Shown here in pieces: positions 9,737 through 18,953 of a DNA stretch of 64,000 nt (within the stretch, counting starts at the first letter, position 1; every line of letters starts with the position of its first letter). The notes beneath the pieces were generated by a model that saw only the letters and a program-made list of their open reading frames with translations, did not search any database and was not told the origin of the DNA. A program made the translations under genes and the position numbers. Origin of the DNA: Pseudorhizobium xiangyangii (lineage in GTDB: Bacteria; Pseudomonadota; Alphaproteobacteria; Rhizobiales; Rhizobiaceae); contig NZ_JAJAWH010000002.1 in assembly GCF_020531965.1 (NCBI RefSeq), positions 228,194-292,193 on the forward strand, given 5' to 3'.

Positions 9737-9763
9737 AACGCCGGCTCCAGTAGAGCCGGCGTT
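9737..9763 (-). terminator. Rho-independent terminator of the chemoreceptor gene
   Basis: An 11-bp perfect stem AACGCCGGCTC/GAGCCGGCGTT with a five-base loop. On the minus strand it is followed by TTTTCGTTT. It lies 28 bp beyond the chemoreceptor stop. Confidence 0.85.
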
Positions 9764-9791
9764 CTTGTCGCTGATATCGATCGCGTGGCGG

Positions 9792-12068
9792 TTAGGCGGC
9801 GCGCCTGTCGTGGTCGGTGGCACCCGCATCGCTGCTCACCGAGAAGTGGCTGATCTGCTCGTTGAGCACTTCCGCCTCGTTGGCGAGAGAATGAGCCGAC
9901 GCGGAGGTTTCCTCCACCATCGCGGCATTCTGCTGGGTCACCTGATCCAGCCCGCTGACTGCCGAGTTGATCTCGCTGAGGCGTGCGGACTGTTCGCGGG
10001 ACGATCCGACGATCGCACCGATATGCTCGTTGATCGACTGGATGTTGCCCTGGATGAGTTCAAGGCTCTGGCCGGTCTTGAGCACCAGCGTGACACCGTT
10101 CTCGACGTCCGATGCGGATGCGGTGATGAGGGCGCCGATGTCGCGGGCTGCTGTGGCGGACTTCTGCGCCAGCTCGCGGACTTCCTGCGCCACGACCGCA
10201 AAGCCCTTGCCGGCGTCGCCTGCGCGGGCGGCCTCGACGCCTGCATTGAGTGCAAGCAGGTTGGTCTGGAAGGCGATCTGGTCGATGACGTCGATGATCT
10301 GACGGATCTTCGACGACGAGCTTTCGATGCGCTCCATGGCCTGGATTGCGTTGCGCACCACGTCGGTGGACGTGTGGGCGCCCTTCAGCGTGTCGGCGGC
10401 AACATCGACTGCGGTCTCGCAGCGGTTGAGAGCACCGTTGACAGCATCGGTCATGTCCGCGAGTGCGGCTGCGGCCTCTTCCAGTGCGGCTGCCTGCCGC
10501 TCGGTGCGGCGAGACAGGTCGTCCGAGGCCATCTTCAGTTCACCCGAGCCTGCGCGGATGGTCGTGACGCTGTGGCCGATTGAGCCGACCGTCGCGTCCA
10601 GACCCGACAGCGAGTTGTTGAAGTCGTGTCGCAGGTGGTCGAGGGACGGTGCGAACGCCTTGTTGATGCGCTGGTCGAGCTTGCCGCGCGACAGGGCAGC
10701 AAGGCCGGTTGCCAGAGCCGAAACGGCTTCCTCGATCTCGCGAGCGCTGGCGGCCTTTTCGGCCTCGCGCTGCTGGCGCTCTTCGTCGATTTCTTCGTTC
10801 TTGCGGTGGGCGTCGTCTTCCATGCGTTCCTTGTCCAGAGCGCCTTGGCGGAAGGATTCCAGTGCTCGCGCCATCGTGCCGATTTCGTCGCCGCGCTTGA
10901 CCTGGTCGACGATGATGCTCTTGTCGCCGTCGTTGAGGCGGTTCATGAGCGTGGCCAAGTCGGTCAGCGGACGGGTCAGCCGCGCAGCGATGTAGGTGCC
11001 GACGACACCCATGCCTGCGAGGACCGCGAGGGTCGCAAGGATTGCCCAGGATGCGAGATCGCGAGCGGAAGCCAGTACCTGGGCTTCATTCTGTCCCATG
11101 GCGAGAAGGTGGTTCTCGCCAAACAGGCTGATCGGCTCATAGGCAAAGAAGAGCGGGTTGCCGCCGACGGTGGCGAATGCGGAGCCCGCAGTCTGCTTGG
11201 AGGCTGCCTCTGTAAGCTCTGTCGGTACTTCGTGAGCCTGGCCATCAACGAAGGAGCCGCTGCGGAAGGCGCCCTTGCCGTCGAGAAGCAGGGCCTCATC
11301 GATGGACTTGCCATACTGATCCGGCGTGACGGCGGTCGTCAGCTGTTCCGCGGAGATACGGAAGATGACGCTTCCCTTGATGACCGTCTGGCCCCAGGAG
11401 GAGACGGCCAGCTGCTTGCCGATGAACGCGGACGGCTTTCCGCCGTCCATGTCATAGGGCGCGAAGCTGGATGTATGGATTTCCTCGCCCGAACCGGCGT
11501 TGATGCGGGTCAGCATGTCGTTGAGTGCCGGAACGGCGGCACCCTGTTCCAGAAGCTCGCCGCCCTTGGTGACGGAGTAGACGATCTGGCCCTTCAGGTC
11601 CGTGATGTAGATGTCGCTGACGCCGGCGTTCTTCCAGGCGCTCGCGATCGTTCCATGAATGGCGCTGTGGTGGATCGCGTAAAGCAGCTTCAGCCCGGTG
11701 CCGCTGATTTCGGCGCGTTCTGCGGGCTTCAGGTCAGTCCTCTGGTAGGCTGCCTTGATATCGTTCAGTTCGCTGGGGATGACGTTGGTCATCGTCTCGA
11801 CCGCCTGGGCGATCGCCGTGTTCTGTGCGAGTTCCGAAAGCGTCTGCGTAATCCGGGCCTGATAGTTATCCAGACCCTTGGACTGGTTTCCGGCAACGGC
11901 TTCCAGCCTGAGCTTGCTGGCTTCGATCAGGCCGCTTTTACCGATCTGATAGCTGAGCAGGCCGACCGAAAGACACGAAACGAAGGTCGCTCCGATGACG
12001 AGACCGGCAAACTTCGCCTTGATCGACCAGGACCCCCCGGCGCCGGCAGGCTTTGATGACTGCAACAT
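9792..12068 (-). CDS. Methyl-accepting chemotaxis protein
   Basis: A 758-residue chemoreceptor. A first membrane helix (about 22-44) is followed by a large periplasmic sensor region (about 45-320), a second helix (about 320-345), a HAMP domain, a long linker rich in Glu, Arg and Ala, and a cytoplasmic signalling domain. The highly conserved CheA/CheW-binding hairpin is visible as EAARAGDAGKGFAVVAQEV (about 660-680). The sensor resembles a Cache-type domain but I cannot name the ligand. The ATG at 12066-12068 was chosen for the GGGGGAA site seven bases upstream. No che genes lie nearby. Confidence 0.92.
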   Translation of the reverse strand: MLQSSKPAGAGGSWSIKAKFAGLVIGATFVSCLSVGLLSYQIGKSGLIEASKLRLEAVAGNQSKGLDNYQARITQTLSELAQNTAIAQAVETMTNVIPSELNDIKAAYQRTDLKPAERAEISGTGLKLLYAIHHSAIHGTIASAWKNAGVSDIYITDLKGQIVYSVTKGGELLEQGAAVPALNDMLTRINAGSGEEIHTSSFAPYDMDGGKPSAFIGKQLAVSSWGQTVIKGSVIFRISAEQLTTAVTPDQYGKSIDEALLLDGKGAFRSGSFVDGQAHEVPTELTEAASKQTAGSAFATVGGNPLFFAYEPISLFGENHLLAMGQNEAQVLASARDLASWAILATLAVLAGMGVVGTYIAARLTRPLTDLATLMNRLNDGDKSIIVDQVKRGDEIGTMARALESFRQGALDKERMEDDAHRKNEEIDEERQQREAEKAASAREIEEAVSALATGLAALSRGKLDQRINKAFAPSLDHLRHDFNNSLSGLDATVGSIGHSVTTIRAGSGELKMASDDLSRRTERQAAALEEAAAALADMTDAVNGALNRCETAVDVAADTLKGAHTSTDVVRNAIQAMERIESSSSKIRQIIDVIDQIAFQTNLLALNAGVEAARAGDAGKGFAVVAQEVRELAQKSATAARDIGALITASASDVENGVTLVLKTGQSLELIQGNIQSINEHIGAIVGSSREQSARLSEINSAVSGLDQVTQQNAAMVEETSASAHSLANEAEVLNEQISHFSVSSDAGATDHDRRAA

Positions 12069-12141
12069 GGAACAATTTCCCCCACACACATAAACGAATA
12101 GTGCGGGATCATTGTCAGCAATTCATTGCGGCAGCGTTAAT

Positions 12142-12179
12142 GAACGACTCTCGTATACTGTAGTCTGGAGAGTCGGTTC
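12142..12179 (-). terminator. Inverted repeat at the 3' end of prs
   Basis: GAACGACTCTC pairs with GAGAGTCGGTTC (one bulge) across a 15-base loop and overlaps the prs stop codon. The T-run after it on the minus strand is poor (TTCATTAA), so it may be an mRNA-stabilising hairpin instead of a true terminator. Confidence 0.4.
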
Positions 12180-13110
12180 AGTCGAACAGGCTCGATACGG
12201 ATTCTTCTGCGGCGGTGCGGTTGATGGCTTCGCCGAGCAGGTTTGCGGTCGATACGACGCGAATATTTTGTGCCGACTGTACGGCCGTGGTCGGCTGGAT
12301 CGAGTCGGTGATCACGAGTTCGCGGAGCTTGGACGATGTGATGCGGGCTACAGCGCCACCGGACAGGACGCCGTGGGTAATGTAGGCCGTGACACTGGTG
12401 GCGCCCTTGTTGAGGAGGGCCTCGGCCGCGTTGCAGAGCGTGCCGCCGGAATCGACGATATCGTCGATGAGAAGGCAATCCTTGCCGGCGACGTCGCCAA
12501 TCACGTTCATGACTTCCGATTCACCGGCGCGTTCGCGACGCTTGTCGACGATAGCAAGTGGACAGTCGATGCGTTTCGCCAGCGAGCGGGCGCGAACAAC
12601 ACCGCCAACGTCAGGCGAGACGACCATGACGTTGTTGACGTCGTAGTGGTCCTTCACATCGCGTGCGAGGATCGGAACCGAAAAAAGGTTGTCCGTCGGA
12701 ATATCGAAGAAGCCCTGGATCTGACCGGCATGCAGGTCGAGCGTCAATACGCGGTCGGCGCCGGCTTCAGTGATCAGGTTGGCCACGAGCTTCGCGGAAA
12801 TCGGGGTGCGCGGCCCGGCCTTGCGGTCCTGGCGAGCGTAGCCGAAGTAGGGAAGAACAGCCGTGATGCGCTTGGCGGAAGACCGCCGGAAGGCATCAAT
12901 CATGATCAGCAGTTCCATCAGGTGATCGTTTGCTGGAAATGACGTCGACTGGATCACGAAAACGTCCTCGCCGCGGACATTTTCCTGGATCTCTACGAAA
13001 ATTTCCTGGTCCGCAAAGCGTCTGACGCTGGCTCTTCCGACTGGTACGTTGAGATAGTTGCAGATCGCATCGGCTAGTTGCCGGTTCGAATTGCCTGCGA
13101 AAACCTTCAT
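12178..13110 (-). CDS. prs: Ribose-phosphate pyrophosphokinase
   Basis: Prs makes PRPP from ribose 5-phosphate and ATP, feeding purine, pyrimidine, histidine and tryptophan synthesis. At 310 residues it has the usual length. Visible landmarks are the [11 protein letters not shown] segment, the [14 protein letters not shown] motif (about 127-140), the PRPP loop DDIVDSGGT (about 217-225) and the flexible-loop region [10 protein letters not shown]. The ATG at 13108-13110 gives the family start MKVFAGNSN. It supplies the PRPP used by Apt, whose gene ends at the start of the window. Confidence 0.97.
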   Translation of the reverse strand: MKVFAGNSNRQLADAICNYLNVPVGRASVRRFADQEIFVEIQENVRGEDVFVIQSTSFPANDHLMELLIMIDAFRRSSAKRITAVLPYFGYARQDRKAGPRTPISAKLVANLITEAGADRVLTLDLHAGQIQGFFDIPTDNLFSVPILARDVKDHYDVNNVMVVSPDVGGVVRARSLAKRIDCPLAIVDKRRERAGESEVMNVIGDVAGKDCLLIDDIVDSGGTLCNAAEALLNKGATSVTAYITHGVLSGGAVARITSSKLRELVITDSIQPTTAVQSAQNIRVVSTANLLGEAINRTAAEESVSSLFD

Positions 13111-13221
13111 TGCGGTCCGCCCGTTCTGACGCTGGATGGGCGCTTTTTACCGTTGCTCAACGCGAATGCAAGTGCGTTTGGACCTGCACCCCCATTTTTA
13201 TGAACAATCGGTGACGTAAGA

Positions 13222-13959
13222 TCATCCGGAACGGCTCGTCTTCCACGCCATATACTCGTTGATTGTCTTCGTGCCGATCGTTTCCATCGTTGCCGGAGGC
13301 ACTGCCGACCAAGGGTCTCTGCCCGAAGACGGGAGCTGTTCCTGCCCCTGCATTCGATGGAGACGGGTCCCAGCATTGTCCAGAATGTCCCAGACATAAA
13401 CGATGGTGATGGTGTCTCCATCGCCAAAGGCGGAGAAATAGCCCTTGAGGATATGGTCGGTGCTTGCATCTCCTGACGCACGGATGGACAGGCCGCTTGC
13501 GCGGGCCTGTGCTCCAAGCTGGCGGGAAAGGGGTGTGACTGCCTGCACCGGTGCGCCGATGATCGGGAGGAACCGGACTGTTGCCTGCGCTGACGGTTCA
13601 CGGGCGGCGGACTGGGCGGGAGGCGGCGACGTGGGCGCGGGCTGCGGGGCCGGTTGGCTCGTCTCGATAGGATCGGAAGCGGCGGGCGAGGTGTTGCCGG
13701 CCTCGATCGCCTGGGCCTGTGCCTCCAGCGTGTTCTGTGGCGGGAAGGATCTGGACGGTGCCGGAGCCTGCGAGGAGGACGGATAGGCCGATTGCCGGTA
13801 CGTGCCTGCAAGCTGGTCGGCTTCAGCCTGTGTGACTGGCGTGGACGGCCGCAGGCCGGCGCCGACATCCACCCTCGGTGTCAGTGCGTCGCTGGTGTTG
13901 CAGGCAGCGAGAAGCGCAACAGACAGCGCAGCACAGAGTGCCGTCGTCGATGCCCGCAT
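13222..13959 (-). CDS. Hypothetical lipoprotein
   Basis: A 245-residue protein with a signal peptide and lipobox LLAAC (Cys at residue 20), so it should be lipid-anchored after processing by Lgt, which is encoded about 3 kb away. Residues 55-125 are low-complexity Pro/Ala/Ser/Gln, typical of a periplasm-spanning linker. The C-terminal 110 residues form a compact domain with GYFSAFGDGD and YVWDILD motifs. I do not recognise a named domain. The layout suggests an outer-membrane-tethered protein. Confidence 0.75.
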   Translation of the reverse strand: MRASTTALCAALSVALLAACNTSDALTPRVDVGAGLRPSTPVTQAEADQLAGTYRQSAYPSSSQAPAPSRSFPPQNTLEAQAQAIEAGNTSPAASDPIETSQPAPQPAPTSPPPAQSAAREPSAQATVRFLPIIGAPVQAVTPLSRQLGAQARASGLSIRASGDASTDHILKGYFSAFGDGDTITIVYVWDILDNAGTRLHRMQGQEQLPSSGRDPWSAVPPATMETIGTKTINEYMAWKTSRSG

Positions 13960-14039
13960 GTCCGCCTCCGTCGTTCAGTCCCGCCGAGGACGACCTTAGA
14001 GGTCGATTTTCCCGCCTGTCAAATGCAGACTTTAGCAGG

Positions 14040-15191
14040 TTATCGCTGGATCAGGTCCAGCCCATGGCGGGAGAGAGGCTCCGGCGCGTCCTCGGTCGTC
14101 AGGTAGGTATGCCCCAGGGTCATGGCGGTGCCGGTATCGGAATCCATGATGATCATGTGAACGAACAGGGTCATGTTCGGCAGGATTTCCTGCGGATTTC
14201 CGACATGGAACATCTGGTGCTCCATCCAGGAAGGAGAGAAGCGTGCGCCGAGTGAATAGCCGCATGCGTTCAGCCGGTGGCGCGTCAGGCCGCGCTCGTC
14301 GAGGATCCTGGCATGGGTGTCGAAGACGTCGCCGAAGGTGTTTCCGGGCCGCAGGACTTCCTCGATGGCCGTGATGGTCTCCAGGCAGGCCTTGTAGAGC
14401 TCGCGGTGACGAGCAGTGGGCTCGCCGACGAGAACCGTCCGCATCATGGCGGCATGGTAGTGCGCGTTCACGCCTGCCCATTCCAGTGTCAACTGGTCGG
14501 TGGTGTCGAGGGTTCGGCGTCCGGCCTTGTAGCGGCACAGAAGTGCATCGGCGCCGGAACCGATGATGAATTCGTTGGCGGGATAATCGCCGCCGCCGCT
14601 GAAAACCGCACCTTGCATGGCTGCAAGGATATCTGCTTCGCTGCCACCTGCCTTGATCAAAGGCAGGGCTGCGTCGAGCGCATCGTCGGCCAGCTGGGCT
14701 GCGCGCTTCGCATGGGCGACCTCGGCCGGGCTCTTGACCAGGCGAAGGCCGCTGACGAGGTAGGAGGCATCGGTGATCTGGCCAAAGGAGGCAAGCTGGT
14801 TATCGACCAGCCTCGCTACCCGGCCGGTCATTCCGTGCGTGTCGTATTCGACGCCGATGCGTGCGCCGAGGAGGTCCATGTCGCTCAGCAGGTTCTTGAG
14901 GTCGAGCGTCGGATCGGCATTCACGCGGTCGACCCATACACTGATGTTTTCCAGAATCGAGGTCTGGCGCGCCTGCCGAAGATCGGCGGAGCGGGTCAGC
15001 AGCGTCATCGAGCCATCCGCCTTGACGACGAGGGTCTGGAAGAAGCAGTAGCCGAAGGTGTCGTAGCCGGTCAGCCAGTACATGCTTTCCTGGGCAAAGA
15101 GCAGCACGGCTTCGAGCTTTTCCTCGGCCATCTTTTCCAGAAGGCGGGCCAGCCGGTCTGCGTATTCGCTTCGCTCGAAAGGGAGCCCCAT
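14040..15191 (-). CDS. M24 (pita-bread) fold hydrolase, creatinase/ectoine-hydrolase-like
   Basis: A 383-residue M24-family protein: an N-terminal creatinase-type domain (about 1-150, with YWLTGYDTFGYC) and a C-terminal pita-bread domain. The metal ligands usual in M24 aminopeptidases are not conserved: the DxG Asp position reads LEWAG, the second Asp position is Ala (AAMMRT), the GHGIG His motif reads GYSLG, and the two Glu sites are not acidic. The GYSLG...SW.EH pattern recalls ectoine hydrolase (DoeA/EutD) and creatinase. The ATG at 15189-15191 has ACGGAGGA upstream. It begins one base after the pgeF stop, so the two are coupled. The substrate is unknown. Confidence 0.82.
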   Translation of the reverse strand: MGLPFERSEYADRLARLLEKMAEEKLEAVLLFAQESMYWLTGYDTFGYCFFQTLVVKADGSMTLLTRSADLRQARQTSILENISVWVDRVNADPTLDLKNLLSDMDLLGARIGVEYDTHGMTGRVARLVDNQLASFGQITDASYLVSGLRLVKSPAEVAHAKRAAQLADDALDAALPLIKAGGSEADILAAMQGAVFSGGGDYPANEFIIGSGADALLCRYKAGRRTLDTTDQLTLEWAGVNAHYHAAMMRTVLVGEPTARHRELYKACLETITAIEEVLRPGNTFGDVFDTHARILDERGLTRHRLNACGYSLGARFSPSWMEHQMFHVGNPQEILPNMTLFVHMIIMDSDTGTAMTLGHTYLTTEDAPEPLSRHGLDLIQR

Positions 15192-15192
15192 C

Positions 15193-15987
15193 TCATTCCT
15201 CCGTAATTGCAATTGCCGAAATCTGCCGCCCGTAGTCGGGTTCCCCCCTATGGGTGGTACGGCGGTAGGAAAAGAATCTTTCCTCATCGGGATAGGTATC
15301 AAGTGCGACCGTCGTTGCCTGGACGCCGGCGTCGGTCAGGCGCTTGATGGTCAATGCCGGCAGGTCGAAGCAGGCGTGGCCTTGCCTCTCCGAGGGCGAG
15401 AAGAATTCTTCATACGCGGCATCGAAGGAGAGAAAGCGTTCGACGAATTCCGGACCGACTTCGTAGCTTGCGGGGCCGATTGAAGGGCCAAGGCAGGCGA
15501 CGATCTTCTCCCGCTCTGCCCCAAGCGCCACCATGGCGTCGATGGTGTTTTCCAAAACACCTCCGAGAGCACCCTTCCAGCCCGCATGTGCGGCGCCGAT
15601 CACGCCATTGGCGCCATCGCAGAACAGGATCGGGCCACAGTCGGCCGACAGGACGCCGAGAACCACGCCCGGAGACGCGGTCGCTATCGCATCAGCCTGC
15701 GGACGCTCTCCTGCGTAGCTGGCATCCACCACGACAACGTCCGGGGAATGTACCTGATGTACCGTGGCGAGCCGTTCCAGGGGATAGCCGAACCAGCCGG
15801 CAACCCGAGCCCGGTTTTCCCGCACCCGCTCGCTGTCGTCCCGAGAACCGATGCCGACGTTAAGCCCCGCGTAGATGCCTTCGGAGACCCCGCCCTGACG
15901 GGTGAAGAAGCCGTGGCTCACGCGGGACTGGCCTTTTTCCCTCAGCAAGGGGCTCTCGATCGGCGTCGGCGAGGGGTTTTCCTTCAT
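15193..15987 (-). CDS. pgeF: Purine nucleoside phosphorylase / laccase-domain protein PgeF (YfiH)
   Basis: A 264-residue PgeF/YfiH/LACC1-family protein. The zinc site is visible: HQVHS (near 77-81), SADCGP (about 113-118, Cys ligand) and AAHAGWKG (about 131-138, His ligand). Family members have been described as polyphenol oxidases, as purine nucleoside phosphorylases and as peptidoglycan-editing factors, so the label covers more than one proposed activity. It lies between the MidA-like methyltransferase and the M24-like gene, all on the minus strand. Confidence 0.92.
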   Translation of the reverse strand: MKENPSPTPIESPLLREKGQSRVSHGFFTRQGGVSEGIYAGLNVGIGSRDDSERVRENRARVAGWFGYPLERLATVHQVHSPDVVVVDASYAGERPQADAIATASPGVVLGVLSADCGPILFCDGANGVIGAAHAGWKGALGGVLENTIDAMVALGAEREKIVACLGPSIGPASYEVGPEFVERFLSFDAAYEEFFSPSERQGHACFDLPALTIKRLTDAGVQATTVALDTYPDEERFFSYRRTTHRGEPDYGRQISAIAITEE

Positions 15988-16156
15988 CGGCGGTCTATCT
16001 CATGGGGCTGGAGGGGTGAAAGGCCACTTCGGGCGACGACGGTGCAGGTTTGACGTTGCTGCTTCGTTGGGAGAATGTTGGCTTATCCATGCAGGGGCTG
16101 TCAATCCGCCGCTGCGTCGCACCGGCAGCCGTTCATCCCGCAACTCACCCCGTCGA

Positions 16157-17257
16157 TCACCCCACGGGGCGAAATGGCGCGAGGTCGAGGGCCGGAGAGG
16201 AGACGGCAATAACCTTGAACAATTCCCCCATCTTCCCGGCTCCTTCGCCGGCGAGCCGGTCCACCGCGGCGGCGATGAGCTTCTGATCGGCAGGTGCCTT
16301 GCCCTTGGCCAGTGCGGCAGCGCGTTCCGCCAGACCGAGGCCGTTCAGGAAATCGCCCTGCCGCAGGCCGCCGTTGAGGTGGATGCCGCTACTCAGGGCG
16401 ATGCGCGCAAGGTCTTCGAAATCCACGTGGCTCGTCAGGTCGGCTTCGCCCGGGTTTGCCATCGGGGGATCGAACTCATGGGCGCGGACGGCCTGCAACG
16501 TATCGCCGAAGCCGCTGACCATGTGGCCGTAGTCGATGATGAGCGCGGTGCCGCCGTATTGGCGCAGGCGCTCGCACAATGTCGCCATCACCGCCTGGCG
16601 GGCCGGCGCGACTTCGAAGATCGTGCCATCCGGTATGGAGGCGATTGGGGAGGGCAGGGTTTGCGGATCAAGGCTCGCGACCCCGACGGCAAATGCCAGT
16701 TGGTCCTGGTTGTCCAATCCCACGAGCCTTTCGCGGAAACCGGTTGGCGTTCTGACGAACTGGCGGATGGGGATGGCGTCGAACAGTTCGTTGGCCGCGA
16801 TGAGGGTGAACCCCTCGGGAACCTCCTCGAAACTGTCGTGCCAGGCGATCTTGGTCGAATAGGCCTCCAGCGTCACGCGCTGGATGCCGCGCAGGCGCTC
16901 GCTCGTCTCCACGAGGTGGATGCTCATGGTCTCGAACAGCGGCAGGGCGAGCCGTTTGATGACACGAAGCATGTCGGCCATCATCGTTCCGCGGCCAGGG
17001 CCGACCTCCACCAGGCGGATGCCCGAGGGGGAGCCGTGGCGTTGCCATGCATGCACCATGAAGATTCCGAGCATCTCTCCGAAGAGCTGGCTGATCTCCG
17101 GCGCGGTGATGAAGTCGCCGGTGGTGCCGAAGGGCTCCCTGGTGCGGTAGTAGCCATGTTCCGGGTCGGCCAGGCACATGGCGAAGTAATCGGTAATGCT
17201 GATCGGTCCGGTGGCGCGGATGAGCGCCTTGATCTTCTGGGCCAGCGGCGTGCTCAT
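16157..17257 (-). CDS. SAM-dependent methyltransferase, MidA/NDUFAF7 family
   Basis: A 366-residue class I methyltransferase of the DUF185 family. The SAM-binding motif EVGPGRGTM lies near residues 83-91, preceded by the family N-terminal segment DPEHGYYRTREPFG and GDFITAPEISQLFGE. The human relative NDUFAF7 methylates an arginine in a respiratory complex I subunit; the bacterial function is less clear. The ATG at 17255-17257 starts 24 bp after the lgt stop, so the pair is probably one transcript, continuing toward pgeF. Confidence 0.93.
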   Translation of the reverse strand: MSTPLAQKIKALIRATGPISITDYFAMCLADPEHGYYRTREPFGTTGDFITAPEISQLFGEMLGIFMVHAWQRHGSPSGIRLVEVGPGRGTMMADMLRVIKRLALPLFETMSIHLVETSERLRGIQRVTLEAYSTKIAWHDSFEEVPEGFTLIAANELFDAIPIRQFVRTPTGFRERLVGLDNQDQLAFAVGVASLDPQTLPSPIASIPDGTIFEVAPARQAVMATLCERLRQYGGTALIIDYGHMVSGFGDTLQAVRAHEFDPPMANPGEADLTSHVDFEDLARIALSSGIHLNGGLRQGDFLNGLGLAERAAALAKGKAPADQKLIAAAVDRLAGEGAGKMGELFKVIAVSSPALDLAPFRPVG

Positions 17258-17281
17258 GACTGCACCTCGTTCGTGCCGATA

Positions 17282-18094
17282 TCAGGCGACATGCGCGCTC
17301 GAGCGAGCGCGAAGCATGAACCACAGGCCCAATGCCACCATGGGCAGAGACAGCAGCATTCCCATTGTAACCCAATTGAACGCCAGGTAGCCAAGCTGCG
17401 CGTCGGGTTCGCGGAAAAACTCCACGAAGATGCGAGACAGGCCGTAGCCGCAAACGAAGGCTCCCGATATGAAGCCGGGCTTCTTGAACGCCTTGAGCCC
17501 GAAGACCAGGGCGGCGAGGACCGCTAGCAGAAGAACTCCCTCCAGCGCTGCCTCGTAAAGCTGGCTCGGATGGCGGGAAATTGGCCCGCCGGTCGGAAAG
17601 ACGACCGCCCACGGCACGTCGCTCAGGCGGCCCCACAACTCACTGTTGATGAAGTTGGCGAGGCGGCCGAAGAAAAGCCCGAAGGGCACGACTGCCGCGA
17701 CGATATCGAACATGCTGAGGACCGGGATGCCGTTACGACGTGCGAACATGACCATGGCCACGGTGGCTCCCAGGAAGCCGCCGTGGAACGACATGCCACC
17801 GTTCCAGATCTCGATGGCGCGGATCGGATTCTCGACGATCGCTGCAAAATCATAGAAGAGGATGTAGCCGATGCGACCGCCGAGCACGATGCCAATGGCC
17901 ACCCAGACGAGGAAATCGTCGAGATGCGTGGCAGTTATCGGTGACTTGTTGTGCGGCCACAATGCATCGTTGGCGGCCATTCGTCGCGCGTAGAGCCAGC
18001 CGCAGAGGATGCCGGCCACATAGGCAAGGCCATACCAATGCACAGCAATCGGCCCCAGGGAAAAGGCGATGGGGTCAATTTCGGGAAACGGCAT
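17282..18094 (-). CDS. lgt: Prolipoprotein diacylglyceryl transferase
   Basis: Lgt transfers diacylglycerol to the lipobox cysteine of prolipoproteins in the inner membrane. Seven membrane segments can be followed. Family motifs are visible: WYGLAY (about 23), [11 protein letters not shown] (about 94-104), [13 protein letters not shown] (about 137-149) and RHPSQLYEA (about 166-174). I list the ATG at 18092-18094 (270 residues). A TTG at 18122-18124 with AAGGA upstream would add ten residues (starting [10 protein letters not shown]) and may be the real start. Divergent from ubiK. Confidence 0.95.
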   Translation of the reverse strand: MPFPEIDPIAFSLGPIAVHWYGLAYVAGILCGWLYARRMAANDALWPHNKSPITATHLDDFLVWVAIGIVLGGRIGYILFYDFAAIVENPIRAIEIWNGGMSFHGGFLGATVAMVMFARRNGIPVLSMFDIVAAVVPFGLFFGRLANFINSELWGRLSDVPWAVVFPTGGPISRHPSQLYEAALEGVLLLAVLAALVFGLKAFKKPGFISGAFVCGYGLSRIFVEFFREPDAQLGYLAFNWVTMGMLLSLPMVALGLWFMLRARSSAHVA

Positions 18095-18298
18095 GAGAGC
18101 GGACAGTTTCAAGCTTTCAATCAAGACGCGGCTTTTCCTTGAGCAATGCGAGTGGGCGGGAACATGGCGATAGCCAAAAGGGCGGTCAAGGTGAATCTCC
18201 CGGTGCCGGTCAAAGCGCTTGCAAGCCGTCGCCGCAGACCCTACTTCATCCACAGCGATGAATAACGGCTTCGGCCGAAACGATGGGAGCTAAAGACC

Positions 18299-18556
18299 AT
18301 GTCCAGCGGCACGAACCGTATCCTCGATGACTTCGCGAAGCTGATGACCGATGCGGCCGGCGCGGCACAGGGCGTGCGTCGCGAAGTGGAGACGGCGTTT
18401 CATGCTCAGGCGGAGCGGGTCCTCAACAGCATGGATGTCGTCAAGCGCGAAGAGTTCGAGGCCGTGCGTGAAATGGCGGCGCGTGCACGCGACGAAAATG
18501 ACGCGCTGAAGGCCCGTATCGAAGCACTGGAAGCGAAGCTCGGTTCGCAGGGCTGA
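18299..18556 (+). CDS. ubiK: Ubiquinone biosynthesis accessory factor UbiK
   Basis: An 85-residue BMFP/YqiC protein: an N-terminal amphipathic region and a C-terminal coiled coil (about residues 48-82, heptad Leu/Ala/Val with many Glu and Arg). The REEFEAVREMAARARDEN block matches the family. UbiK binds UbiJ and helps the ubiquinone complex; in some bacteria the protein also affects membrane fusion in vitro. The start ATG is at 18299. A perfect 12-bp hairpin follows the stop. The gene diverges from lgt, a common arrangement in rhizobia. Confidence 0.88.
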   Translation: MSSGTNRILDDFAKLMTDAAGAAQGVRREVETAFHAQAERVLNSMDVVKREEFEAVREMAARARDENDALKARIEALEAKLGSQG

Positions 18557-18572
18557 CGCACCTTGAGGGATC

Positions 18573-18600
18573 GGATGCCGCGGTCCGAACCGCGGCATCC
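18573..18600 (+). terminator. Hairpin after ubiK
   Basis: A perfect 12-bp stem GGATGCCGCGGT/ACCGCGGCATCC with a CCGA loop begins 17 bp after the ubiK stop. There is no T-run, so termination may be inefficient or Rho-aided. Confidence 0.55.
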
Positions 18601-18953
18601 TCTAGCGGCAAGGCCGCGCTATATTTTGGCGAAATTGAATAAAATTTCGCCCTGTGGACAGCCTCAAAAAAGGCAGTCGCCAGAGTCGCTTAAGACTCGT
18701 GGCTGAACTCGCGCAGCAACTGCGCCAATAAACTCTCCACTCCTAAATTGCGGCCGGGGGCTGGCAGCCGGACTCTCGGACTATACACTGATTTTAAATG
18801 ATGATTCGAAACGGCTGGTAAGCCTCATGCAGGGTGGCGGTGCCAATCTGCCAAAGTCGGAAGGTCATCTGAAATGTTGTATCCGGTGGTGATGTGTCTT
18901 GCGTTTCGCGTCCTTTCACGAACGTCGCATTCAATCGGTCGAAAAGGTGCTGT
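18601..18953. other. Noncoding gap between ubiK and the YbjN gene
   Basis: About 350 bp without a convincing gene. It holds a perfect 9-bp inverted repeat GGCGAAATT/AATTTCGCC (18628-18636 and 18643-18651) with a six-base loop, in a locally A/T-rich patch. It presumably includes the promoter of the YbjN-proC-csaA group. I see no tRNA-like fold and no strong promoter match. Confidence 0.5.

Noticed and set aside
10626-12056. 476-residue open frame antisense to the chemoreceptor
   Set aside because: Antisense shadow without recognisable motif.
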